DNA from: Bacteroidales bacterium
Lineage (GTDB): Bacteria; Bacteroidota; Bacteroidia; Bacteroidales; VadinHA17
Assembly (NCBI GenBank): GCA_003520925.1
Contig: DOTV01000202.1
Location: 9,128 to 30,490, forward strand
Length of the DNA: 21,363 nt
Direction of reading: 5' to 3'
Numbering within the stretch: position 1 is the first letter of the stretch; the number at the start of each line of letters is the position of its first letter. Positions 1-6,601 of this stretch are shown here, in pieces. A program made the position numbers and the translations under genes. The notes beneath the pieces are model-generated. The model was not told the origin of the DNA, made no database searches, and saw nothing but the letters and a program-made list of their open reading frames with translations.

Positions 1-203
1 CGGGTAACTGCAAGCCTGAAACTTCTTTTTGGTACACTTACAGCCACCTGGGCTCTTGATGGCAGGTCTGTGCTGCTTATGATCCAGACTACTTTAAACA
101 GAGATGTATGGAAAACACTCCCGTTTTCAAATATTTCATCGATCAGTTTAGTCCTGCAAAGCCGTTCATTCTTGCCGAATGTCTGCCTTTCAACTTTGTC
201 CAT
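1..203 (-). CDS. rnpA: Ribonuclease P protein component, N-terminal part (cut by window edge)
   Basis: Protein subunit of RNase P, which helps the RNA subunit bind and cleave the 5' leader of precursor tRNAs in the cytoplasm. Reading the minus strand from the ATG at 203 gives about 67 residues beginning MDKVERQTFGKNERL and running open to the window edge. The stretch VSVPKRSFRLAVTR at the edge leads into the conserved RNR region of RnpA, and FGKNERL near the start is typical of the family. The C-terminal half lies outside the window. It follows hemD by 75 bases on the same strand, an order I know from many Bacteroidota genomes. An in-frame TGA lies upstream and no other ATG is available, so this start is preferred. 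Confidence 0.88.
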   Translation of the reverse strand, partial: MDKVERQTFGKNERLCRTKLIDEIFENGSVFHTSLFKVVWIISSTDLPSRAQVAVSVPKRSFRLAVT

Positions 204-219
204 CTCAAAATAAATTATC

Positions 220-248
220 CCCGGTGCTCATTCTGATATTACACCGGG
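220..248 (-). other. GC-rich stem-loop between hemD and rnpA
   Basis: Perfect 7-bp inverted repeat (CCCGGTG at 220-226, CACCGGG at 242-248) with a 15-base loop in the gap after hemD. On the minus strand it is followed by an A/T-rich run but not by a clean T tract, and it ends 16 bases before the rnpA start codon. It could be a weak terminator for hemD or a structure in the rnpA leader; the sequence does not decide between them. Confidence 0.35.
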
Positions 249-278
249 ACCGGAGCGAACCTGTATTCTGATATGTTT

Positions 279-1031
279 TTACCTGCAGTTTTTGTTGTGC
301 TCTTTCAAAAAATCATCCAACGCCATCGTCATTGAAGGAGCTTTTGGATTGGGGGCATTAATGTCAAGTCTCAGTCCTTCGTGCTCGACGGCACTGGCAG
401 TTGTCGGACCGAAAGCAGCAATTTTTATATCCCCCTGGACAAAATCAGGAAAATTTTCTTTCAGCGATTTTATACCAGAAGGGCTGTAAAATACAAGTAT
501 ATCATAGTCGAATTCGCTGAAATTGGAGAAATGGTTGCTAATTGTTTTATAGAGCGTCCCGATTGTGTATTTGATATTGTTATTGTCGAGGATTTCTGGT
601 ATTTCTGCATTATGAGGTTCAGGAAGCGGGACAAAAAAATTATCATCCCTGTGCTTGATAATCATATCGATCAGATCCTGGAATTTTGACTTTCCATGGA
701 AGATCTTACGCTTTCTGTAAACAATATATTTCTGAAGATAAAAAGCAACATTTTCCGTAATGCAGAAATACTTCATTGTATCGGGAACAACAATCCGGAG
801 TTCATTGCATATCCTGAAAAAATGGTCTATACCTGTCTTGCTCGTAAAAATTATCGCAGTAAAATCAAGAATATTGATCTTTTGCTGACGAAAATCCTTT
901 GTTGAAACACCTTCAACCTGAACAAAGGGTTTGAATTCAACTTTAAGATTGTATTTTTTTGCCAGATCGAAATAAGGAGATCTCGGATTATTCGGTTCTG
1001 GCTGCGATACTAAAATCTTTTTAATTTTCAA
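279..1031 (-). CDS. hemD: Uroporphyrinogen-III synthase, Bacteroidota type
   Basis: Converts hydroxymethylbilane to uroporphyrinogen III with inversion of ring D, the branch point for heme, siroheme and cobamide synthesis (cytoplasm). The 250-residue product matches the Bacteroidetes form as I remember it: an opening KILVSQPEP, then a PYFDLAKKY segment, FTAIIFTSKTGIDHFF near residue 60, FYLQKYIVYRKRKIF near 100, and a C-terminal SPSGIKSL...IAAFGPTTASA...APNPKAPSMTMALDDF region. The start codon is TTG at 1031, directly after an in-frame TAA, so no longer start exists. It lies 39 bases after the DUF4271 gene and upstream of rnpA on the same strand, probably in one transcript. No other heme-pathway gene is in the window. 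HemD diverges strongly between phyla, so the lineage-specific match carries most of the weight. Confidence 0.88.
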   Translation of the reverse strand: MKIKKILVSQPEPNNPRSPYFDLAKKYNLKVEFKPFVQVEGVSTKDFRQQKINILDFTAIIFTSKTGIDHFFRICNELRIVVPDTMKYFCITENVAFYLQKYIVYRKRKIFHGKSKFQDLIDMIIKHRDDNFFVPLPEPHNAEIPEILDNNNIKYTIGTLYKTISNHFSNFSEFDYDILVFYSPSGIKSLKENFPDFVQGDIKIAAFGPTTASAVEHEGLRLDINAPNPKAPSMTMALDDFLKEHNKNCR

Positions 1032-1070
1032 TTACTTACAGATTAAGGTTTACTTTTCAGTTAACACTTC

Positions 1071-2105
1071 TTATTCTAAATCGAGGCCAGTGAAATACTT
1101 CACTATAATCAGGACTGGTAAAATTTCCAGCGCACAAAGGTACAAAATCAAATATAAAACTGAAATATTCCTCTTTATAAAAATTAAAAACAGCCTGAAG
1201 ACACGCATTAAATAAAAGATAGTGAACACTATAATACCTGAAATAATTAAGACTCCGGAAGGAAGGAATACAGTATATACCAGCAGTATAACAACTATAA
1301 AAACGATAACTGCACTGAATCTGTACGACTGGTAAACATTAATCAGATATTCCTTGAACAGATCTGATTCTCCGCTGAGATTTCCGGCTGCCAGGCAAAT
1401 AAAATGCCTTGAAGTGATTGCAAGGACCACAAGGACCAGGGAGATCAGCATGAAAATAATCGGAGGAAATCCGGCAGGAATTACACCGTAGAAATCTGCA
1501 GCACAATAAACGAAGAGGCTTATAACCAGGAATGAAATAAAATTCAGAACTGTCGACTGCCATGTAAACAATGACCCTGTGTCGTGAGCAGAAGATTCAT
1601 TGATCCCCCGGAAAAGGATAAACTTTGTAAGCTCAGGAAATATGCTTCTTGTAGTTGTTCTTACTATCAGCCACACATAAGCCGTAAGAAATACAATAGC
1701 AATTATCCAGTCGTGATTAAAAGGTTTCCATGGCAGCTCCTTTCCGTCCCGCAGCTCGTTAATCACAGTTATTCTGCGTTCATGTGTTTCCGGAAGGATT
1801 TTGTCAGCCAAATGGTAAGGGAAAAGCCTGGGAGGAAGCTGTCTGATGTTTCTGACAAAACTTAGTGAATCGTACAAAGTAAAATCAGCTATGCTGTTCC
1901 TTGAGCATACAGAGGTTGTATCCGATATTGATACTTCCGGTAACTTAGAGATTCTTTTTAACCTGCTTACTGAATCGGCATACCTGATATGGGCAGGGGC
2001 TTCATCAATTTTCCGGAATACTGAATCGGGAAGCAGCTTTTCCGTATTTATCCGGATAACAAGCTTTGGCCTTATTGTATCCTGTATTTCGGGACCGGTT
2101 ATCAT
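1071..2105 (-). CDS. DUF4271 multi-pass membrane protein
   Basis: A 344-residue membrane protein of unknown function that I assign to the DUF4271 family, from its position directly upstream of hemD and its architecture. The first ~130 residues are hydrophilic with no obvious signal peptide. About six membrane helices follow, near residues 133-149, 186-204, 213-233, 264-280, 283-301 and 316-338. A soluble loop around 240-262 contains LFKEYLINVYQSYR. No catalytic motif is recognisable. The ATG at 2105 is the first ATG in frame; the frame stays open 54 bases further upstream without another ATG. A promoter-like TACTTTTG (TAnnTTTG) lies at 2135-2128 on the minus strand, about 22 bases before this start, without a clear -33 partner. 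The linkage with hemD and rnpA suggests co-transcription rather than a shown functional link. Confidence 0.75.
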   Translation of the reverse strand: MITGPEIQDTIRPKLVIRINTEKLLPDSVFRKIDEAPAHIRYADSVSRLKRISKLPEVSISDTTSVCSRNSIADFTLYDSLSFVRNIRQLPPRLFPYHLADKILPETHERRITVINELRDGKELPWKPFNHDWIIAIVFLTAYVWLIVRTTTRSIFPELTKFILFRGINESSAHDTGSLFTWQSTVLNFISFLVISLFVYCAADFYGVIPAGFPPIIFMLISLVLVVLAITSRHFICLAAGNLSGESDLFKEYLINVYQSYRFSAVIVFIVVILLVYTVFLPSGVLIISGIIVFTIFYLMRVFRLFLIFIKRNISVLYLILYLCALEILPVLIIVKYFTGLDLE

Positions 2106-2131
2106 ATACTTTTTGCGGAGTAGACCACAAA

Positions 2132-2198
2132 AGTAATGATTATTAAATTTATCAGGTCAGTTTTATTAAGAACAGAATGATCAGAAATAATCATTACT
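2132..2198. repeat. 13-bp perfect inverted repeat spanning deoC 3' end and the gap before the DUF4271 gene
   Basis: AGTAATGATTATT at 2132-2144 and its exact reverse complement AATAATCATTACT at 2186-2198, separated by 41 bases. The right arm lies in the last codons of deoC; the left arm overlaps the promoter-like TACTTTTG (2128-2135, minus strand) ahead of the DUF4271 gene. In the minus-strand transcript the arms could pair into a long-loop hairpin. No T run follows, so it is not a standard terminator. Confidence 0.5.
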
Positions 2199-3053
2199 GG
2201 TACCTGAAATATCAGCAAGTATATTATTTGCGAGCCTGCTTGCCCCGATCCTGAAAAGGTTATTATTAAGCCACTCTCCGCCAAGGCAGCAGCTGACAAT
2301 ATTATAGTAGGTCAGGGCTTCAGCAGAGTTAACTATCCCCCCGGCAGCCTTAAATCCTACTTTAATTCCTGTTTCTGTATAAAAATCCTTGATAGCCCTG
2401 CACATTATGAAAGCAGCCTCAGGTGTGGCGGAAATTGAAGTTTTTCCGGTTGATGTCTTTATAAAATCAGCGCCGGCATCCATTGCAATCATCGATGCTT
2501 TGAATATCTGCTCATTATCTCCGAGCAAACCCGATTCGACAATAACCTTAAGCAGCTTTTCTCCAATGGCCTCCTTGATTTCACTTATTTCAGCGGCTAC
2601 CATCTCAAAATCATTCCCAAGAAATGCACCTACAGGCATCACAATATCTATTTCATCGGCGCCTTCATCAACTGCCGATTTGCATTCCGCAACTTTTATG
2701 CTTCTGAAAGTCTGCGATGAAGGAAACCCTCCTGCCACTGATGCAATTTTTACATTTTTTACAGTAAGTTTCTCCTTAACAACCGGAACGAAATTCGGAT
2801 AAACACAAATTGCAGCAACATTTGGAATATTGGTAAACCTGCCTGAAAAACTATTTACTTTACCTGTCAGGCGAAGTATCTGGGTTTTGTAATCTGTTGT
2901 ATTCAGACTCGTCAGGTCGATTGAGTTCAGGATATTCATCAGCAGATGTTTATCCGCATTTCCCAAAGACATTGAACCTGCTGTTTTCAAGCCTTTCCTG
3001 ATTTCATTTTCTGAAGGGCACTGTTTAATAAGTTTCTGATATAGTTTTGTCAT
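2181..3053 (-). CDS. deoC: Deoxyribose-phosphate aldolase
   Basis: Class I aldolase that splits 2-deoxyribose 5-phosphate into acetaldehyde and glyceraldehyde 3-phosphate in deoxynucleoside catabolism (cytoplasm). The 290-residue protein carries the family's active-site residues in order: Asp136 in EIDIVMPVG, Schiff-base Lys199 in DFIKTSTGK, and Lys235 in GFKAAGGI. It is longer than the ~250-residue E. coli type because of an N-terminal extension of about 35 residues, as in other Bacteroidota members. The ATG at 3053 is preceded by AGAAGG a few bases upstream, an SD-like site. The gene lies between the MFS gene (89-base gap) and DUF4271 (75-base gap), all on the minus strand. The last codons take part in a 13-bp inverted repeat. 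No other nucleoside-catabolism gene is present. Confidence 0.93.
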   Translation of the reverse strand: MTKLYQKLIKQCPSENEIRKGLKTAGSMSLGNADKHLLMNILNSIDLTSLNTTDYKTQILRLTGKVNSFSGRFTNIPNVAAICVYPNFVPVVKEKLTVKNVKIASVAGGFPSSQTFRSIKVAECKSAVDEGADEIDIVMPVGAFLGNDFEMVAAEISEIKEAIGEKLLKVIVESGLLGDNEQIFKASMIAMDAGADFIKTSTGKTSISATPEAAFIMCRAIKDFYTETGIKVGFKAAGGIVNSAEALTYYNIVSCCLGGEWLNNNLFRIGASRLANNILADISGTSNDYF

Positions 3054-3125
3054 ATGACCTTCTGTTATTTAAATCTGTTCCGTATTGCATTAATAAAACT
3101 CGGGGTTCAATTTAATTCTTTTTGT

Positions 3126-3150
3126 AATCATAATTAATTATTTTATGATT
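3126..3150. repeat. A/T-rich inverted repeat at the end of the MFS gene
   Basis: Perfect 8-bp arms AATCATAA (3126-3133) and TTATGATT (3143-3150) with a 9-base spacer, overlapping the MFS stop codon. On the minus strand it is followed by ACAAAAAG rather than a T tract, so a factor-independent terminator is not well supported. In a sequence this A/T rich it may be chance. Confidence 0.25.
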
Positions 3151-4552
3151 TTATCTTATCAGAGCTGTTTTTGTTTCTGGCCAGTGAAGCAAAAATACCC
3201 AGAACTGACAAAATTGAGAAGATAACAAAACCAAGTCTCATTCCGGATATCAGGCCGGGATATGTTGACGGATTAATAGTTTGTTTCCCAATAAAAAGAG
3301 CGATAAGCATCATGGCGATCCCCATACTCAGCATTTGTCCAACCATCCTCATCGTTCCGACCACTCCTGAAGCAACTCCAAGATGTCGTTTTTCAACCGA
3401 ACTCATAATGGCATTTGAGTTGGGCGAGGAGAAGAGTCCGAATCCGAGGCCCATGAGAAGCAGAAGCGCCGCAATCAAATAAACTGGAGTCTGGGCTGTT
3501 ATAAAGCACAGGCAAATAAGCCCGGCTGCAGTCAGACCCATCCCGGCCGAGGCTATTATCCCGGGATTATGTTTATCGGATAACCTTCCTGCAATAGGAG
3601 ACAGGAGCGTCATGGCCACAGGTTGTGAGATCATTATCAAACCGGCAGTTCTTGCATCAAATCCTTTCAGATATTGAAGGTAGAGACTTATGAAGAATCC
3701 TGTTGCGCTTGTAGCTGAATAGTTGATCAGAGCTGCCAATCCTGAAAAAGCAAATATCCTGTTTCTTATTAAAAGCCGGATATCAAAAACAGGGTTTGAG
3801 ACCCTCTTTTCAAAAAGAACAAAACCAACTGCCAGCAAAGTTCCTGTTATAAGGCAGGTCCAGCCTGTAACAGATGGCAGCCTCGAAAATCCGTACATTA
3901 GTGAAAACAATGCAACCCCATAAATCGCTGACCCGGTCCAGTCAAATTTTTCTCCTTTCGATTCAGCCCATTCTGCTTTGATCCTGCTTTTTATAAGGAT
4001 CAGCGATGCAATGCCAAAAGGAACAAGAAAGGCAAAAATGCTCCGCCATCCGAAATACTGGGTCAGCAAGCCCCCTATGACCGGACCGGCTGATAAGCCA
4101 AGGTAAACGGCAGTAATGTTTATTCCCATCGCTTTTCCCCGTTCCCCGACAGGAAATACCGATGTGATGATTGCAAGACTTGTACCGAAGATCATTGCTC
4201 CGGAGATCCCCTGAAGGATCCTCAGAATAATAAGAATGGTGAGGCTCCGGGCAAAGAGAATCATAAAAGTTGAAATTGTGAATAAAAAAATTCCGGCCGA
4301 AAAGACTTTCTTTCTTCCAACAATATCAGCCAGACGTCCGAAAGGCAGAAGAAACATGGCGGAAGAAAGAATAAAACTGCTTATGACCCATCCGAGTCCT
4401 ATGGCGCTTGCTTTAAGATCCCTTCCAATTGCAGGCAGGGCAAGATTGACTGCAGAACCAAGAAATGGTGTAAGGAATGCAGCAAAAGCAGCCACAATCA
4501 AAACTGATCGTTTGAGTATCTTCTCGGAGGCAATTTCAGGGTTTTCACTCAT
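3143..4552 (-). CDS. MFS drug/H+ antiporter-type transporter (DHA2-like, 14 helices)
   Basis: Inner-membrane secondary transporter of 469 residues, most like the EmrB/QacA (DHA2) group of proton-driven exporters. Visible motifs are motif A GRLADIVGRKK at 72-82 in the loop after helix 2, the antiporter motif C GLSAGPVIGGL at 152-162 in helix 5, and a second-half motif A echo GRLSDK at 322-327. The hydrophobic segments fit 14 helices, with two central ones near 206-222 and 232-246. The substrate cannot be told from sequence. No membrane-fusion (EmrA-like) or outer-membrane partner and no TetR/MarR-type regulator is adjacent. It lies between dtd (31-base gap) and deoC on the same strand and is probably transcribed with them. 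The start is the ATG at 4552, giving MSENPEIASEKILKR. Confidence 0.85.
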   Translation of the reverse strand: MSENPEIASEKILKRSVLIVAAFAAFLTPFLGSAVNLALPAIGRDLKASAIGLGWVISSFILSSAMFLLPFGRLADIVGRKKVFSAGIFLFTISTFMILFARSLTILIILRILQGISGAMIFGTSLAIITSVFPVGERGKAMGINITAVYLGLSAGPVIGGLLTQYFGWRSIFAFLVPFGIASLILIKSRIKAEWAESKGEKFDWTGSAIYGVALFSLMYGFSRLPSVTGWTCLITGTLLAVGFVLFEKRVSNPVFDIRLLIRNRIFAFSGLAALINYSATSATGFFISLYLQYLKGFDARTAGLIMISQPVAMTLLSPIAGRLSDKHNPGIIASAGMGLTAAGLICLCFITAQTPVYLIAALLLLMGLGFGLFSSPNSNAIMSSVEKRHLGVASGVVGTMRMVGQMLSMGIAMMLIALFIGKQTINPSTYPGLISGMRLGFVIFSILSVLGIFASLARNKNSSDKIKS

Positions 4553-4583
4553 GTGACAATTTCTGTATTTATCCTATTGATTA

Positions 4584-5036
4584 TTATTCTTTTTCTTTTG
4601 AATCAATAATTATCGTAACTGGCCCGTCATTAACAAGTTCCACCTGCATCATTGCACCAAACTCACCGGTTGCAACATCTTTGCCCAGAAGGCATGAAAG
4701 CCTTTCAACGAATTTGTTGTAAAGCGGAATGGCAATATCGGGATGTGCCGCTCTTATATACGAGGGTCTGTTTCCCTTTTTTGTTCTGGCATGGAGAGTG
4801 AACTGGCTTATAACCATTATGCTGCCATTTGTGTCGAGAACCGACAAATTCATAACCTCATTGCTGTCGTTGAAGATCCTTAGCTGTACAATCTTACCTG
4901 AAAGCCAGTCAATATCAGTCTGGTCGTCCGATTCTTCGATTCCGAGAAGTACAAGAATTCCGGACCCGATCTCAGATCTTTTCTGTTTATTGATTGAAAC
5001 AGACGCCCTGCTTACCCGCTGGATCACAGTTCTCAT
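4584..5036 (-). CDS. dtd: D-aminoacyl-tRNA deacylase
   Basis: Homodimeric proofreading enzyme that hydrolyses D-aminoacyl-tRNA (and Gly-tRNA(Ala)) in the cytoplasm. The 150-residue protein starts MRTVIQRVSRASVSI, the standard DTD N-terminus, so I chose the ATG at 5036. An in-frame ATG at 5069 would add 11 residues that fall outside the family pattern. Diagnostic motifs are SQFTLHA in the middle (catalytic-pocket strand), GNRPSYIRAA after it, and FGAMMQVELVNDGPVT near the C-terminus, with the Gly-Pro of the cross-subunit cis-proline motif. A TATATTTG element (5064-5057, minus) lies about 20 bases before the start. It is the first gene of the minus-strand group that continues into the MFS gene and deoC. 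Confidence 0.93.
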   Translation of the reverse strand: MRTVIQRVSRASVSINKQKRSEIGSGILVLLGIEESDDQTDIDWLSGKIVQLRIFNDSNEVMNLSVLDTNGSIMVISQFTLHARTKKGNRPSYIRAAHPDIAIPLYNKFVERLSCLLGKDVATGEFGAMMQVELVNDGPVTIIIDSKEKE

Positions 5037-5130
5037 GCCTGTAGTATTTAGGTGCTCAAATATATACATTCAGTAAACAAATCCGTAAAAGGATGTTTTA
5101 TATTATATTTGCCCGGTTTATACAAATTGC
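5037..5130. promoter_or_regulatory. Divergent promoter region between dtd and mntP
   Basis: The 94-base gap between two head-to-head genes holds one TATATTTG on each strand: 5064-5057 (minus, toward dtd) and 5104-5111 (plus, toward mntP). Each matches the Bacteroidota -7 consensus TAnnTTTG and sits about 20 bases from its start codon. I see no well-spaced TTTG -33 element for either. The gap is too short for a typical Mn2+-sensing yybP-ykoY riboswitch, and none of its pairing is evident. Confidence 0.45.
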
Positions 5131-5694
5131 ATGGATTTCATCACCATTGTCGCTGTCGCTCTTGGATTGTCGTTCGACACCTTTGCTGTTTCCCTTTCAT
5201 ACGGTGTTATCCGGAACAAGATCATATTCAGACATGCTGTCAGACTTGCAATTGTTATGGCGTTTTTCCAGTCAGGACTGCTTGTAACCGGATATTTTTT
5301 AGGCTCATTCATCAGCGATATAATGAAAACGGCTGATCACTGGGTAGCATTAATTCTTCTTTCTGTGCTTGGGATCAAGATGATAATTGAAGGAGCAAGG
5401 GAAAAAGAAGAAAATGAGATAAGAGATTATGCAAATCCGATGACCCTGATCTCTCTGGCAATCGGAACAAGCATTGATGCTTTTGCGGTCGGAATCAGCT
5501 TTGCGCTGCTGAGCATAAGGATATGGTATTCTTCAGTGATTATCGGAGTTGTCACCTTTCTGGCTTCAATGACTGCAATCAGGATTGGCAAATCGGCCGG
5601 GGAAAGACTTGGAAATAAGGTTGAGGTGATAGGGGGTCTGATCCTGATTGCAATAGGAATAAAAATATTCCTGGAGCATACTCTGCTTAACTGA
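5131..5694 (+). CDS. mntP: Manganese efflux pump MntP
   Basis: Inner-membrane exporter that lowers cytoplasmic Mn2+. The 187-residue protein has six predicted membrane helices in two homologous halves. Each half contains the family's acidic motif in a helix: LSFDTFAVSLS with Asp16, and TSIDAFAVGIS with Asp116. A short charged loop (EGAREKEENEIRDY) joins the halves, and the protein ends with GGLILIAIGIKI. Length and motifs match E. coli MntP (about 188 residues). The start is the ATG at 5131, downstream of a TATATTTG promoter element. The 3' end overlaps the converging PHP-phosphatase gene by 8 bases (5687-5694). No Mn2+ importer or MntR-type regulator is in the window. Confidence 0.93.
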   Translation: MDFITIVAVALGLSFDTFAVSLSYGVIRNKIIFRHAVRLAIVMAFFQSGLLVTGYFLGSFISDIMKTADHWVALILLSVLGIKMIIEGAREKEENEIRDYANPMTLISLAIGTSIDAFAVGISFALLSIRIWYSSVIIGVVTFLASMTAIRIGKSAGERLGNKVEVIGGLILIAIGIKIFLEHTLLN

Positions 5695-6475
5695 AAGGGA
5701 CCATATATCTCTCACGCTTTTCAAACACAGCCATTTCAGTGTATCCAGCACTTACCAGAAGTTCATAAGCTTCATCAAAATGCTGTGCCACTCTTGAGGG
5801 CATGTGAGCATCAGAATTGACACATACCGGGACATTTTCTTCCCTGAAAATCCTCAGGTACTTCCTGTCGGGATAAAAATCACCAATAGGCCGGTTTCTT
5901 CCGTTTGTATTAATCTCAAATGCAACATCGTGAATTTTAAAGCTTTTTGCCAGTTTCCGGTAAAGGTCCTCAGGATCAGCGGATGGTTTGAAACCATAAA
6001 TTCTTATAAGGTCGCAGTGTGCTATAATGTCAAAAAGTCCTGATGCCGCCGCCGCGGTCACCTGCTCAAAATAGGTTTCAAACAGATTATCAATGTTTTT
6101 TCCGTCATAGAATTCAGGCCCGTTATCGACAGAGAAATCTCCAAGATAATGCACCGATCCTATTGCATAATCAAGCTTTGTTTTCTCAAGGAGTGACCAG
6201 ATTTCCTTTTCCTTTCCAGGAAGGAAATCAATTTCAAGGCCTTTTCTTATTTTAATACCAGTGGTTCTATTCGATAGTTTTTTTATGTGCTCCAGATAAG
6301 GTTCAACATCAGGAGCATCCATGCTCCAGTCGAGCAATCCCCTGAAAAGTGTAAGATGCTCAGAAAAACCGATCTCTTTTAAACCGGCATCCATGGCAGT
6401 TGTAATATACTCTTCCGGGTCAGCCCTGCCATCGCTGAACGATGAATGTATATGATAATCAGTCCTGTAAATCAT
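5687..6475 (-). CDS. PHP-domain histidinol-phosphatase family protein
   Basis: Metal-dependent phosphoesterase of the PHP superfamily, closest to the HisK/HisJ-type histidinol phosphatases that remove phosphate from L-histidinol phosphate in histidine synthesis (cytoplasm). The 262 residues contain the expected metal ligands in order: His8 and His10 in YHIHSSFSDG with Asp15, His40 in SEHLTL, Glu81 in GLEIDF, His109 in GSVHYL, His153 in IAHCDLI, and Asp222/His224 in NSDAH. Length matches the 260-280 residues of the family. No other his gene is adjacent, so the true substrate could be another sugar or amino-alcohol phosphate. The ATG at 6475 gives MIYRTDYHIH. It is divergent from the Crp/Fnr gene and overlaps mntP tail to tail. 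Confidence 0.85.
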   Translation of the reverse strand: MIYRTDYHIHSSFSDGRADPEEYITTAMDAGLKEIGFSEHLTLFRGLLDWSMDAPDVEPYLEHIKKLSNRTTGIKIRKGLEIDFLPGKEKEIWSLLEKTKLDYAIGSVHYLGDFSVDNGPEFYDGKNIDNLFETYFEQVTAAAASGLFDIIAHCDLIRIYGFKPSADPEDLYRKLAKSFKIHDVAFEINTNGRNRPIGDFYPDRKYLRIFREENVPVCVNSDAHMPSRVAQHFDEAYELLVSAGYTEMAVFEKRERYMVPFS

Positions 6476-6544
6476 TTTACTTTAATAAGTTACAAAGTCA
6501 GAAAATCGTACCGTCAAAGTAGGTTCAAATTCCCAAATAAAACA

Positions 6545-6558
6545 AATATTGCAATATT
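6545..6558. promoter_or_regulatory. 14-bp perfect palindrome, possible Crp/Fnr-type operator
   Basis: AATATTGCAATATT reads the same on both strands. It lies in the 126-base divergent region between the PHP gene and the Crp/Fnr gene. Its centre (6551/6552) is 40.5 bases before the start site predicted from the TAACTTTG at 6578-6585, close to the -41.5 position of class II Crp/Fnr activator sites. It does not match the E. coli CRP or FNR consensus, so binding by the adjacent regulator is inference. Confidence 0.4.
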
Positions 6559-6577
6559 AAAGTAATCGGGAAAATAA

Positions 6578-6585
6578 TAACTTTG
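6578..6585 (+). promoter_or_regulatory. Predicted -7 promoter element of the Crp/Fnr gene
   Basis: TAACTTTG matches the Bacteroidota TAnnTTTG consensus and ends 16 bases before the GTG start at 6602. This predicts a start site near 6592 and a leader of about 10 bases. No correctly spaced TTTG -33 box is seen, which fits an activator-dependent promoter. Confidence 0.45.
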
Positions 6586-6601
6586 TGAAAAACTCACCGG
6601 C

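Noticed and set aside
2102..2299. Small minus-strand frame overlapping the deoC 3' end and the start of the DUF4271 gene.
   Set aside because: It overlaps deoC in another frame and shows no family features.
3126..3150. Factor-independent terminator at the end of the MFS gene.
   Set aside because: The stem is all but G/C-free and no T tract follows on the minus strand; kept only as a low-confidence repeat.
5037..5069. Longer dtd product from the ATG at 5069.
   Set aside because: The family begins at MRTVIQRV, and the extra 11 residues run through the predicted promoter and leader.
5037..5130. Mn2+ riboswitch (yybP-ykoY) ahead of mntP.
   Set aside because: The leader is too short, and I see no matching conserved loops or pairing.
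6493..6518. Promoter of the PHP gene formed by TGACTTTG and an upstream TTTG on the minus strand.
   Set aside because: The first box departs from TAnnTTTG and the 14-base spacing is too short for a -33/-7 pair.
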